From positions 1,984,001 through 2,048,000 of the forward strand of contig OY730440.1 in NCBI GenBank assembly GCA_963422655.1: a DNA stretch of 64,000 nucleotides. Direction: 5' to 3'. The translations under genes and the position numbers were made by a program. Position 1 is the stretch's first letter; the number at the start of each line of letters is the position of its first letter. Below, one piece after another: positions 1 to 7,891 of the stretch. A model generated the notes under the pieces. The model saw only the letters and a program-made list of their open reading frames with translations. It was not told where the DNA came from and searched no databases. The DNA is from CATQHS01 sp963422655. Its GTDB lineage: Bacteria; Actinomycetota; Acidimicrobiia; Acidimicrobiales; Aldehydirespiratoraceae.

Positions 1-2
1 AG

Positions 3-1415
3 AGCCGGCCGCTCGTCGCCGACGCCGCCCACCGCTTCGCTCCTCCCCGGCGCCATTGGGCCGTGGTCGGCAACGGTCCCAACAAGATCGCAGCCCGTGA
101 GATACGGATCAAGCTGTCGGAACTGTGTTACAAGTCCATCTCCAGCGACTCCACGGAGGACAAGAAGCACATCGACTTGTCGGCCGAGCCGCTCATCTTG
201 GTCTGCGCTGCCGGCTTGACCGGTTCGACGGCTACCGACGTGGCCAAGGAGGTGGCGATCTTCAGCGCCCACAAGGCGACTCCCATCGTCGTGGCCGACT
301 CCGGCGACGAACGTTTCGACGCAGCCCTGGCCGTTCTGCCCGTTCCTGTCGTCGACCCTCGCCTGTCGTTCGTACTGGCGGCGATGGTCGGCCACATCTT
401 CGGCTACGAGGCCGCCCTGGCCATCGATGCCGGGGCCCGACCCCTGCGCGAGGCTCGCAGCGCCATCGAAAGGGCCGCGGCCCGGCCCGGCGTCACCGGT
501 GAAGAAGCCATGGCCGAGATCGCCCCGGTGGTGGAGCGGGTAGCCACTGCCTTTTACGACGGGCTGCGCCAAGGCCACTACAACGGTCATCTGCAAGCCT
601 CGACCGCGGTGCGGATCTCTACTGCTCTGCGCTATGCCCTGGGCCGAGCCCCCCTGGACTCCTATCAGGTGGAGATGGGCGAGGTGGGTACTCCGGGTGT
701 GGTGATCGAAGACCTCGCCGCCGCCCTCACCCTGGGAATAGCCGAGCTGTCCCGCCCCATCGACGCCATCCGTCATCAGGCCAAGACGGTGACCGTGGGC
801 ATATCACGCTCCGACCAGACCCTGCTCGGGGCCCGGCTGGTCCAAGCCGTCCTCGATGTCGGCGCGCCCCGCGATCAGCTCAGCTATTCGGCCCTGCGGA
901 CTCTGGCCGATCTCGACCCGAGCATCGACGCGGTTGCGGGTTACACCCGCTACCGGATCGAGGGCCTGGAAACCGCCCATGCCGAAGCCGCGGTGGCGGT
1001 GGTGGACCGGGGTGGCATCTCGCTGAACATCGTGTCTCGAACCGATCGTGTTCCGGAACTGAGCGGCACCAAGCACCAAGTGGCCACCGAGCGCCGGGTG
1101 CTGGTGGCCCGAGGCCGTCGTGACGGGCGGACAGTGGTGCTGGTGCCGGAGATCAAAGGCGGTGTCACCATCGGGATCACGTTGCTGCATGTCTCCTTCG
1201 TGGATCGACTCTCGGTCGCGGCGGCTCGCGGCGTGCTCCAGGGTTATCGCAACCGCTACTCGGAATTGCGGGATGCCGTAACCGAGACCGAGCCGACCTT
1301 TCGGGAAGACGTTCTGGCTGCCATCGCGCCGGTGGAGATGCTGACCGAGCCGGTGCCGGACCTGGCCGATCGCTGGTGGGTCGGGTCGGGCCCGGAGCAA
1401 GATCGTGAACGATGA
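3..1415 (+). CDS. glmS: GlmS-type glucosamine-6-phosphate synthase, C-terminal part (5' end outside window)
   Basis: The frame is open from the first bases of the window, so this is the 3' part of a longer gene; the first GTG at 63 is probably internal. The protein carries a SIS (sugar isomerase) segment with the GlmS-like stretch KLSELCYKSI followed by EDKKHIDLS, and a second alpha/beta region ending near 1415. GlmS makes glucosamine-6-phosphate from fructose-6-phosphate and glutamine for peptidoglycan synthesis. The tail after the SIS part is longer than in E. coli GlmS, which fits the long GlmS variants I recall from some actinobacteria. The glutaminase domain, which would decide the family, lies upstream and is not visible. 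Its stop overlaps the acpS start by 11 bases, so the two are probably cotranscribed with the cell-wall genes that follow. Confidence 0.75.
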   Translation, partial: SRPLVADAAHRFAPPRRHWAVVGNGPNKIAAREIRIKLSELCYKSISSDSTEDKKHIDLSAEPLILVCAAGLTGSTATDVAKEVAIFSAHKATPIVVADSGDERFDAALAVLPVPVVDPRLSFVLAAMVGHIFGYEAALAIDAGARPLREARSAIERAAARPGVTGEEAMAEIAPVVERVATAFYDGLRQGHYNGHLQASTAVRISTALRYALGRAPLDSYQVEMGEVGTPGVVIEDLAAALTLGIAELSRPIDAIRHQAKTVTVGISRSDQTLLGARLVQAVLDVGAPRDQLSYSALRTLADLDPSIDAVAGYTRYRIEGLETAHAEAAVAVVDRGGISLNIVSRTDRVPELSGTKHQVATERRVLVARGRRDGRTVVLVPEIKGGVTIGITLLHVSFVDRLSVAAARGVLQGYRNRYSELRDAVTETEPTFREDVLAAIAPVEMLTEPVPDLADRWWVGSGPEQDRER

Positions 1416-1791
1416 CGGGCGGGCTGTGATCGGCATCGGAACCGACCTGGTCGACATCGACCGGTTCCGAACCGTGATAAACCGGACCCCGGCCGTGATC
1501 GAGCGGTTGTTCACCGCCGGTGAACGGTCCTACGCAGCCCGGGCCACCGACGCCGCTCCTCGCCTGGCCGGTAGGTTCGCAGCCAAGGAAGCGACCCTGA
1601 AGGCGCTCGGCCTCGGTCTCGGCGCAATGGCCATGGCCCAGATCGAAGTGGTTCGGTTGGGCGACGGTCGGCCGGAACTGCTACTTCATGGCCCGGCCCG
1701 AGCCGTGGCCCGATCCCACGGTGTGCAGCGCTGGCTGGTGACCATCTCCCACACCGACCGGCTGGCCCAGGCCACCGTGATGGCGTTGTAG
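1405..1791 (+). CDS. acpS: Holo-[acyl-carrier-protein] synthase
   Basis: A 128-residue protein of normal AcpS length. It transfers 4'-phosphopantetheine from CoA to the serine of acyl carrier protein, activating fatty acid synthesis in the cytoplasm. The family signatures are present: IGTDLVDIDRF near residues 11-21 with the magnesium-binding Asp, and RFAAKEATLKALG near 57-69 with the second metal ligand Glu. The C-terminal SHT at 112-114 is also typical. The GTG start lies inside the end of glmS, suggesting translational coupling. The gene is followed 2 bases later by nnrDE, an arrangement common in actinobacteria. Confidence 0.95.
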   Translation: MNDDGRAVIGIGTDLVDIDRFRTVINRTPAVIERLFTAGERSYAARATDAAPRLAGRFAAKEATLKALGLGLGAMAMAQIEVVRLGDGRPELLLHGPARAVARSHGVQRWLVTISHTDRLAQATVMAL

Positions 1792-1793
1792 CG

Positions 1794-3155
1794 GTGATTC
1801 CCGTCGTCACCGGAGCTCAGATGGCCGCCATCGACGCGGCTGCTCCCGAACCGGTGGAGGTGCTGATCGAACGAGCCGGCGCCGCCGTGGCCCGGGCCGC
1901 GGTCGATCTCATGGGCGGTACCTACGGTCGCCGGGTGGTGGTGCTGGCCGGGCCCGGCCACAACGGAGACGACGGCAGAGCGGCCGCGGTTCGGTTGCGC
2001 CGCCACGGGGTACGGGTCGGTGTCGTCGCCGCGGTGGAGGCCGGCCGCACCGGTCGGATCCTGCCCGCTGCCGATCTGTACGTCGATGCCGCTTTCGGTG
2101 CCGGGCTGTCTCGCCCCTACCGGCCCCCGGCCCGCAGTCGAGCTCGGGCCCCGGTGCTGGCCGTCGACATCCCCAGCGGCCTCGACAGCCTCACCGGTGC
2201 GGCTCTGGACCCCTCGGTGTGGCCGGCCGACCGCACCGTGACCTTCGCCGCTATGAGCCCTGGCCTGCTGTTCGGGGCCGGGCCGGCGATGGGCGGAGAG
2301 GTGACCGTGGCCGACATCGGCCTCGACGCTGCCACCGAACCCGCCTGTGACCTGATGACCGACGACGACGTCGAAGCACTGCCAGCGGGGTCCACCGCCA
2401 CCCACAAATGGCACAGCGCGGTGCTGGTGGTGGCCGGTTCGCCCGGCATGGCCGGCGCCGCCGCTCTCACCTGTAGCGCCGCGGCGCGCAGCGGCGCCCG
2501 GATGGTGCACCTGTGCGCTCCCGAGCAAGTCACCGCTGCCGCTCCGATCGAAGTGGTGAGCTCGACGCCACCGCTGGGCTCGGACCGGCAAATAGCCGTA
2601 GAACGCTTCCACGCCGTCGCGGTCGGACCGGGACTGGGGACAGGTCCCGAGGCCGAGGCCCGGGTGGCGGAGGCATTGGATCTGCCGCTACCGGCCGTGG
2701 TGGACGCCGACGGGTTGAAGCTGCTCAGCCGGGTTGGTGGTGCGAGCCGGCTGCGGCACCGGTCGACGCCCACCGTGCTCACCCCTCACGACGGTGAGCT
2801 GGTCGGGCTGACCGGGTCGCGTCCCGGCCCCGACCGAATCGCCGCCGCCCGAACCGCGGCCGCGGCCCTGGGCGCGATCGTGGTCTTGAAGGGGGGGCCG
2901 ACGGTGGTGGCCGACCCGAGCGGTCGGGTTCTGATCACCGCCAGCGGCGACGCTCGGCTGGCCACGGCCGGGACCGGCGACGTGCTCACCGGGGTGATCG
3001 CGGCTCGCCTGGCTGCCTTCGGTTCCGACACCAGAACCGAGGTGTTCGAGCGGGTTGGCGAAGCTACTCATCTTCATGGCCGGGCCGCGACGATGGCCGG
3101 GGTGCGGATCACGGCTGGCGACGTGGTGGCTCATCTGGCCGCCGTGACCCCCTGA
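1794..3155 (+). CDS. nnrDE: Bifunctional NAD(P)H-hydrate epimerase / ADP-dependent dehydratase
   Basis: A 453-residue fusion of NnrE (YjeF-N, residues about 1-195) and NnrD (YjeF-C kinase fold, about 205-450). It repairs NAD(P)HX, the hydrated, inactive form of NAD(P)H. The N-half shows AGPGHNGDDGRAAA, the epimerase substrate loop. The C-half shows HKWHSAVLVVAGSPGMAGA, PTVLTPHDGEL and the nucleotide-binding GTGDVLTG near residue 396. The GTG start is 2 bases after the acpS stop. AcpS-Nnr-Alr is a frequent cell-wall and housekeeping gene order, which supports the call. Confidence 0.95.
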   Translation: MIPVVTGAQMAAIDAAAPEPVEVLIERAGAAVARAAVDLMGGTYGRRVVVLAGPGHNGDDGRAAAVRLRRHGVRVGVVAAVEAGRTGRILPAADLYVDAAFGAGLSRPYRPPARSRARAPVLAVDIPSGLDSLTGAALDPSVWPADRTVTFAAMSPGLLFGAGPAMGGEVTVADIGLDAATEPACDLMTDDDVEALPAGSTATHKWHSAVLVVAGSPGMAGAAALTCSAAARSGARMVHLCAPEQVTAAAPIEVVSSTPPLGSDRQIAVERFHAVAVGPGLGTGPEAEARVAEALDLPLPAVVDADGLKLLSRVGGASRLRHRSTPTVLTPHDGELVGLTGSRPGPDRIAAARTAAAALGAIVVLKGGPTVVADPSGRVLITASGDARLATAGTGDVLTGVIAARLAAFGSDTRTEVFERVGEATHLHGRAATMAGVRITAGDVVAHLAAVTP

Positions 3156-3168
3156 CCGAGGTAGTGGC

Positions 3169-4272
3169 GTGCGCCCGACTGTGGCCCGCATCCGTCCCGC
3201 TGCCATCGAGGCCAACGTGGCTCGGCTGGCCGAGCTGGCCCCCGGCGCCGTCTTGTGTGCGGTGGTGAAGGCCTCCGGTTACGGCCATGGCGGGCCGCGG
3301 GCCGCGGCCGCGGCCCGAGCCGCCGGCGCGGCCTGGCTGGCAGTGGCCACGACCGTGGAGGCAGCCGAGATCGCCGGTGCCGTCGAGGGCGACCCTCCGA
3401 TACTGGTGCTGTCGGAACTGGACCCCGACGACGCCGCTGCTGCCGGTACCGACCTGCCCGAGCAGGTCCGGTTCACTGTCGCCTCGGTGGCCGGGGTCGA
3501 GGCTCTGGACCGCTGCGGATCGACCCGGCGGGTTCACCTCGGGATCGACACCGGGCTGCACCGCATGGGCGCCACCCCCGGCCAAGTGGCCGGGGTAGTT
3601 GCCGCGCTGGGACGGTCCGGGGTAGTGCGTCTCGAAGCGGTGTGGACTCATCTGGCCGTGGCCGACAAACCTGACGATCCCTTCACGGCCGTCCAGCTCC
3701 GGAGGTTCGATGCGACCCTGGCCGAGCTGGGTGAATGTGGGATCGGCCCGGTCATGACTCATGCCGCCAACTCGGCCGGGCTGATAGCTCATCCCCGGTC
3801 TCACCGTGACATGGTCCGGCCCGGCATTGCCATGTACGGGGTGGCGCCCGGCCCGGCTCTGCGAGACCGAATCCGCCTCGAGCCGGCGTTGGAGCTGCTG
3901 TCGCGGGTGACTGCGGTGCGGGTCGTCCCCGCCGGTGAGAGCGTCTCCTACGGTCGCCGCTGGTACGCCCCGACGCCGACGCGAGTGGCGACGGTGCCCA
4001 TCGGCTACGCCGACGGCATCAGACGCGACAGCGGCGCAGCCGGGGTCGAGGTGTTGATCCGAGGTCGCCGCCGCCCCATCCTGGGCACGGTCACGATGGA
4101 TCAGCTCATGGTGGCGGTGGACGGAGAGGTCGCCACCGGTGACGAAGTGGTGCTCATCGGTCGCCAGGGTGGCGAATGCATCACGGCTGTCGAGGTAGCC
4201 GAACGGCTCGGCACCGTCGGCTACGAGGTGCTGGCCGGCTTGGGGGCCAGGATTCGCAGGGTCTGCGTGTGA
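3169..4272 (+). CDS. alr: Alanine racemase
   Basis: A 367-residue PLP enzyme that interconverts L- and D-alanine for peptidoglycan. The PLP lysine is in VVKASGYGHG near residue 33, a slight variant of the usual VKANAYGHG. The C-terminal beta domain has SYGRRWYAPTPTRVATVPIGYADG, with the catalytic tyrosine expected in the next segment, and GTVTMDQLMV near 305. The GTG start follows nnrDE by 13 bases. The 3' end overlaps the P1 peptidase start as GTGA. Confidence 0.93.
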   Translation: MRPTVARIRPAAIEANVARLAELAPGAVLCAVVKASGYGHGGPRAAAAARAAGAAWLAVATTVEAAEIAGAVEGDPPILVLSELDPDDAAAAGTDLPEQVRFTVASVAGVEALDRCGSTRRVHLGIDTGLHRMGATPGQVAGVVAALGRSGVVRLEAVWTHLAVADKPDDPFTAVQLRRFDATLAELGECGIGPVMTHAANSAGLIAHPRSHRDMVRPGIAMYGVAPGPALRDRIRLEPALELLSRVTAVRVVPAGESVSYGRRWYAPTPTRVATVPIGYADGIRRDSGAAGVEVLIRGRRRPILGTVTMDQLMVAVDGEVATGDEVVLIGRQGGECITAVEVAERLGTVGYEVLAGLGARIRRVCV

Positions 4273-5144
4273 GCCCGGTGGAGATCACCGTCGCCGGAGT
4301 CGAGATCGGCCACTGGACCGATGCCGAGGCTCGCACTGGCTGCACCGTGGTGGTGTTTCCGCCGGCCACCACTGCTTCGGGCGAGGTGCGGGGCGGGGCG
4401 CCGGCTACTCGGGAGTTCGCTTTGCTGGCCCCCGAACGGCTCGTCGATCACGTCGACGCCGTAGTTCTCAGCGGCGGTTCGGCGTTCGGGTTGGCGGCCT
4501 GTGACGGCGTGATGGAGGTGCTCGAATCCGAGAACCGAGGTTTCGCCACTGCTCGGGGGTCGGTGCCCATCGTGGTGGGCATGGCCTTGTACGACCTGGG
4601 CGTGGGCGACCCGTCCGTTCGGCCCGGAGCCGCCGCCGGCCGCCGTGCCGCCACGGCTCGCTCCTCGGTGACGCCGACGGGCCGGGTCGGGGCCGGAACC
4701 GGGGCCACGGTATCGAAGTGGCTGGGGCCCCATCGGGCGACCGACGCGGGCCTGGGCATCGCCACCACCCGGCGCGACGATCTGGTGGTGATGGCGGTGG
4801 TGGCCGCCAACGCGGCCGGCGACCCCGATCCCGGATCTCTGGAGGAGATCATCGACGGGTCCTTCACCGGCTGGGCTGATCGCTGCGAACCGTTCACCAA
4901 CACCTCTTTGGGCGTGGTGGTGACCAACGCTGCTCTCGACAAGACGGGCTGCTTCTGGGTGGCTCAGGGCGGTCATGACGGCATGGCTCGGGCCTTGGTG
5001 CCCGCCCATTGCCGGTCCGATGGCGATGCGGTCGTGGCCGCCGCCACCGGTGCGGTCGAAGCTTCCGTGGACGACGTGAGGCTCCTGGCCATGGCGGCTG
5101 TTATCGCGGCCACCAGCAACGCCGTCGATACCATCGAGAGGTGA
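4269..5144 (+). CDS. P1 (S58/NylC-like) family N-terminal nucleophile aminopeptidase/hydrolase
   Basis: I start the protein at GTG 4269, which overlaps the alr stop as GTGA, giving 291 residues; an upstream extension would sit wholly inside alr. Family marks are VVLSGGSAFGLAACDGV near 60-75, GRVGAGTGATVSKW near 140, and TNTSLGVVVTNAALDK near 210-225. In this family the precursor cleaves itself before a Ser/Thr. Here the Asn211-Thr212 step fits, as in NylC-type enzymes. The natural substrate is unknown; beta-peptides, D-amino-acid amides or cyclic amides are possibilities known for relatives. Its place between alr and tsaE may be only operon hitchhiking. Confidence 0.85.
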   Translation: MSPVEITVAGVEIGHWTDAEARTGCTVVVFPPATTASGEVRGGAPATREFALLAPERLVDHVDAVVLSGGSAFGLAACDGVMEVLESENRGFATARGSVPIVVGMALYDLGVGDPSVRPGAAAGRRAATARSSVTPTGRVGAGTGATVSKWLGPHRATDAGLGIATTRRDDLVVMAVVAANAAGDPDPGSLEEIIDGSFTGWADRCEPFTNTSLGVVVTNAALDKTGCFWVAQGGHDGMARALVPAHCRSDGDAVVAAATGAVEASVDDVRLLAMAAVIAATSNAVDTIER

Positions 5145-5175
5145 CATCGAGGCCTTTACCCGGTTGACTCGGCTC

Positions 5176-5661
5176 ATGATCTCCTGCGCTACCAGCAGTG
5201 TCGACGAGACCCGTTCGCTGGGCGCCGCCGTGTCTATTGTCGTCGGCCCCGGTGACGTGATCGTGCTCGCTGGTGATCTCGGTGCCGGCAAGACGGCTTT
5301 CACTCAGGGCTTCGCCGCCGCCCTCGGAATAACGGCCCCGGTGACGAGTCCCACCTTCGTGCTGGCCAACCGCTACGAAGGCGAGATCGTGGTGAACCAC
5401 CTCGACGTTTACCGCTTCACCGGGCGGGGCGAGGTGCACGACTTGGCCCTGCCCGAACTCCTCGATGGCAGCGTTACCCTGATCGAGTGGGGCGACACCA
5501 TTGTCACCGCCTTGCCAGCGGACCGGCTCGAGATCACTTTCGGTTTCGGTGCCGGTGACGACGACCGGTCCGTGGACCTGGCTTTGCGGGGCAAGTCCTG
5601 GCGGTGGCGGTCCCAAGCCTTGAGCCGCGCCGTCGAGAACTGGAGTCGGTCGCCGTGCTGA
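5176..5661 (+). CDS. tsaE: tRNA threonylcarbamoyladenosine biosynthesis ATPase TsaE
   Basis: A P-loop protein of about 161 residues that cycles the TsaB-TsaD complex during t6A37 synthesis on ANN-decoding tRNAs. Walker A is GDLGAGKTAF near residue 35. TSPTFVL near 56-62 and NHLDVYRF near 76-83 are TsaE signatures, and LIEWGD follows. I choose ATG 5176; an in-frame TTG at 5164 would add four residues. The stop overlaps the tsaB start. tsaE, tsaB and tsaD are consecutive, so the whole bacterial t6A module apart from TsaC is here. Confidence 0.93.
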   Translation: MISCATSSVDETRSLGAAVSIVVGPGDVIVLAGDLGAGKTAFTQGFAAALGITAPVTSPTFVLANRYEGEIVVNHLDVYRFTGRGEVHDLALPELLDGSVTLIEWGDTIVTALPADRLEITFGFGAGDDDRSVDLALRGKSWRWRSQALSRAVENWSRSPC

Positions 5662-6368
5662 TCCTCGGGATCGAATCGGCCACCGCCCTCACCGGGTGTG
5701 CACTCGGTGGTAACACCGGCGTGCTCGCCGCGATCCGGACCACCAGGGACCGCCGCCATGCCGAGCTGTTGGCGCCCCAGATTCGTACTCTGTGCCAGCA
5801 AGCCGGTGTAAGCCTTCACGACCTCGCCGTGGTGGCCGTGGACGTGGGCCCGGGCCTGTACACCGGGCTGCGGGTGGGCGTCATGACGGCCCTGACTATC
5901 GCCCAGGCCCGAAAGGTGCCCATGATCGGCGTGACCAGCCTCGACTTGGCCGCTTTCCCGGTGCGCCACACCTGCCGGTCGGTAGTGGTGGTCATCGACG
6001 CCCGCCGGGGCGAAGTATTCCATGCCCGGTATCGGCCCGTCCCCGCAGGGATGCAACGCATCTCGGAACCGGCTCTGGGTTCGCCTGATGCCGTCGTCTC
6101 AGAGATCATGGCCGTAGGGGAAGAGGTGCTCGTGGTTGGTGACGGAGTCGTGAGGTATCGCTCGATCTTCCAAGGCATCAGCGGCATCGAGATCGCCGAC
6201 GAGGGGTTCGCTCACCCCTCGGCTGAGTCGCTGGTGCAGCTTGCCCATGCCTACGCGCTGCGGGAGGAGTTCGTCCGGCCCGACCAGATCCGGCCGATAT
6301 ACCTGCGCTCCCCCGATGCCGAAGCAAGATGGCCACCAGCGACCGGCCCGGACGGAAACCGGCCGTGA
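5655..6368 (+). CDS. tsaB: tRNA threonylcarbamoyladenosine biosynthesis protein TsaB
   Basis: A 237-residue ASKHA-fold protein, the scaffold that pairs with TsaD. I start at GTG 5655 (MLILGIESATA), which overlaps the tsaE stop; the longer open frame from 5604 lies inside tsaE. The N-terminal phosphate loop GIESATALTGCALG and VDVGPGLYTGLRVG near residue 65 are typical of TsaB. The C-terminus is a short, Pro-rich, poorly conserved tail. No rimI acetyltransferase gene lies between tsaB and tsaD, where many actinobacteria have one. Confidence 0.9.
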   Translation: MLILGIESATALTGCALGGNTGVLAAIRTTRDRRHAELLAPQIRTLCQQAGVSLHDLAVVAVDVGPGLYTGLRVGVMTALTIAQARKVPMIGVTSLDLAAFPVRHTCRSVVVVIDARRGEVFHARYRPVPAGMQRISEPALGSPDAVVSEIMAVGEEVLVVGDGVVRYRSIFQGISGIEIADEGFAHPSAESLVQLAHAYALREEFVRPDQIRPIYLRSPDAEARWPPATGPDGNRP

Positions 6369-7405
6369 GCACATTGCCGGGCCATACCCAGGTTCCAGGT
6401 GAGCGCGACTTGGTGCTCGGGATCGAGACGTCTTGTGACGAGACCGCAGCTTCGGTGGTGGTCGGAGGAGAGGACTTGGTGTTGTCCTCGGTGGTGTCGA
6501 GTCAGATAGATCTACACGCCCGCTACGGCGGGGTGGTTCCCGAGGTCGCGGGCCGGGCCCATGTGGAGCTCTTGTTGCCGGTCGTATCCGAGGCCGTGGT
6601 CACCGCCGGGGTCGACGATAGAGACATCACCGCCGTAGCGGCCACGTATGGCCCCGGCTTGGTGGGGGCTCTGCTGGTGGGAGTGTCAGCGGCCAAGGCC
6701 CTGTCGCTGGTGTGGTCGGTGCCTTTCGTGGCCGTGAACCATCTCGAGGCCCACCTCCATGCCGCTTTTATCGACGAGGGTGACATCGATATGCCGGTGG
6801 TCGTGATACTGGTCTCGGGTGGCCACACCATGCTGGTGCTGATGCAGGACCGGCTGCGTTACCGGGTGCTGGGGGAGACGGTTGACGACGCGGCCGGTGA
6901 AGCCTTCGACAAAGTGGGTCGCTATCTCGGCCTCGGATATCCGGGAGGCCCGGCCATCGATCGTCTCAGCGCGGCCGGTGATCGTGACGCCATCAGTTTT
7001 CCCCGGCCCATGCTCGACGACGGCTCGGACTTCTCCTTCAGCGGCCTGAAGACGGCAGTGATCAACCACGTCAGGCGTCATCCGGAAGCCGAACCGGCCG
7101 ACGTGGCCGCCTCCTTCCAGGAGGCGGTGGCCGACGTGCTGGTGACCAAGGCTCGCCGGGCCGCTGTCACCCACCGAGCCCGGGGATTGTGCCTGGCCGG
7201 AGGGGTGGCCGCCAACAGCCGATTGCGGGAGATGGTGTGCGATGTCGGTACCCGGGCCGATCTGGAGGTCTACCTGCCCAGCCTCTCGATGTGCACCGAC
7301 AATGCGGCCATGGTGGCGGTGGCGGGGTGGTGGCGGCTCCAGACCGACGGCCCCTCACCGCTCGACGTCGGGGCTGACCCCTCGCTCGGCTTGCCCCGAG
7401 CCTGA
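6365..7405 (+). CDS. tsaD: tRNA N6-adenosine threonylcarbamoyltransferase TsaD
   Basis: About 346 residues from GTG 6365, which overlaps the tsaB stop as GTGA; ATG 6329 would overlap tsaB by 40 bases and is less likely. It transfers the threonylcarbamoyl group to A37 of tRNA. ASKHA motifs are GIETSCDETAAS near the N-terminus, the metal-binding HLEAHLHAAF, LVSGGHTML, and CLAGGVAANSRLR near the C-terminus. The last codons run into a small tandem repeat. It ends the operon before the groES promoter region. Confidence 0.95.
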   Translation: MSTLPGHTQVPGERDLVLGIETSCDETAASVVVGGEDLVLSSVVSSQIDLHARYGGVVPEVAGRAHVELLLPVVSEAVVTAGVDDRDITAVAATYGPGLVGALLVGVSAAKALSLVWSVPFVAVNHLEAHLHAAFIDEGDIDMPVVVILVSGGHTMLVLMQDRLRYRVLGETVDDAAGEAFDKVGRYLGLGYPGGPAIDRLSAAGDRDAISFPRPMLDDGSDFSFSGLKTAVINHVRRHPEAEPADVAASFQEAVADVLVTKARRAAVTHRARGLCLAGGVAANSRLREMVCDVGTRADLEVYLPSLSMCTDNAAMVAVAGWWRLQTDGPSPLDVGADPSLGLPRA

Positions 7406-7424
7406 ATACCGGGCGGGGTCTCGA

Positions 7425-7454
7425 GGCCTGAATACCTGAGGCCTGAATACCTGA
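7425..7454. repeat. 15-bp tandem repeat (two full copies, one partial)
   Basis: GGCCTGAATACCTGA occurs twice head to tail at 7425-7439 and 7440-7454. An 11-base partial copy, GCCTGAATACC, lies at 7400-7410 across the tsaD stop codon. Function unknown; it lies between tsaD and the CIRCE operator of groES. Confidence 0.8.
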
Positions 7455-7508
7455 AGTATCCGATTTGATGGCGCCGCGTGTTGTCCCAGCCGACGGTCGG
7501 GCCTATTG

Positions 7509-7535
7509 TTGGCACTCGGCTATGGCGAGTGCCAA
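7509..7535. promoter_or_regulatory. CIRCE operator (HrcA-binding inverted repeat) upstream of groES
   Basis: TTGGCACTC, nine spacer bases, then GAGTGCCAA form a perfect inverted repeat of the CIRCE type (consensus TTAGCACTC-N9-GAGTGCTAA). It lies 57 bases upstream of the groES ATG. In known systems the HrcA repressor binds here and releases on heat shock, so groES-groEL should be heat-inducible. HrcA itself is not in the window. Confidence 0.92.
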
Positions 7536-7591
7536 CGAGCCGAATAAGGGCCTGAGCAGGCCTCCGTCCAGCAACCGAATCCGGAGGATCA

Positions 7592-7882
7592 ATGAATCTG
7601 AACCCCCTCGAGGATCGCATTGTCGTGCGCCCCGGTGACGCCGAGGAAACAACGGCCAGCGGTCTTGTCATTCCTGACACCGCCAAGGAAAAACCCCAGC
7701 AGGGTGAAGTGCTGGCGGTTGGCCCCGGCCGGCGGTCGGACCAGACCGGCGAGATCATCCCGGTCGATGTCGGCGTCGGCGACACCGTCGTCTACTCGAA
7801 GTACGGCGGTACCGAGATAACCGTCGAAGGTGAGGATCTGCTGATCCTCAATGCCCGCGATGTGCTGGCCAAGATCGGCTGA
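7592..7882 (+). CDS. groES: Co-chaperonin GroES
   Basis: A 96-residue protein of normal GroES length that caps the GroEL ring. LNPLEDRIVVRP at the N-terminus and KPQQGEVLAVGPGR in the mobile-loop/roof region are diagnostic. TVVYSKYGGTEI and the ending DVLAKIG are also typical. The ribosome site GGAGG at 7583-7587 is well spaced before the ATG. It is the first gene of a two-gene operon with groEL, with the CIRCE operator upstream. Confidence 0.97.
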   Translation: MNLNPLEDRIVVRPGDAEETTASGLVIPDTAKEKPQQGEVLAVGPGRRSDQTGEIIPVDVGVGDTVVYSKYGGTEITVEGEDLLILNARDVLAKIG

Positions 7883-7891
7883 GGTCTACTG

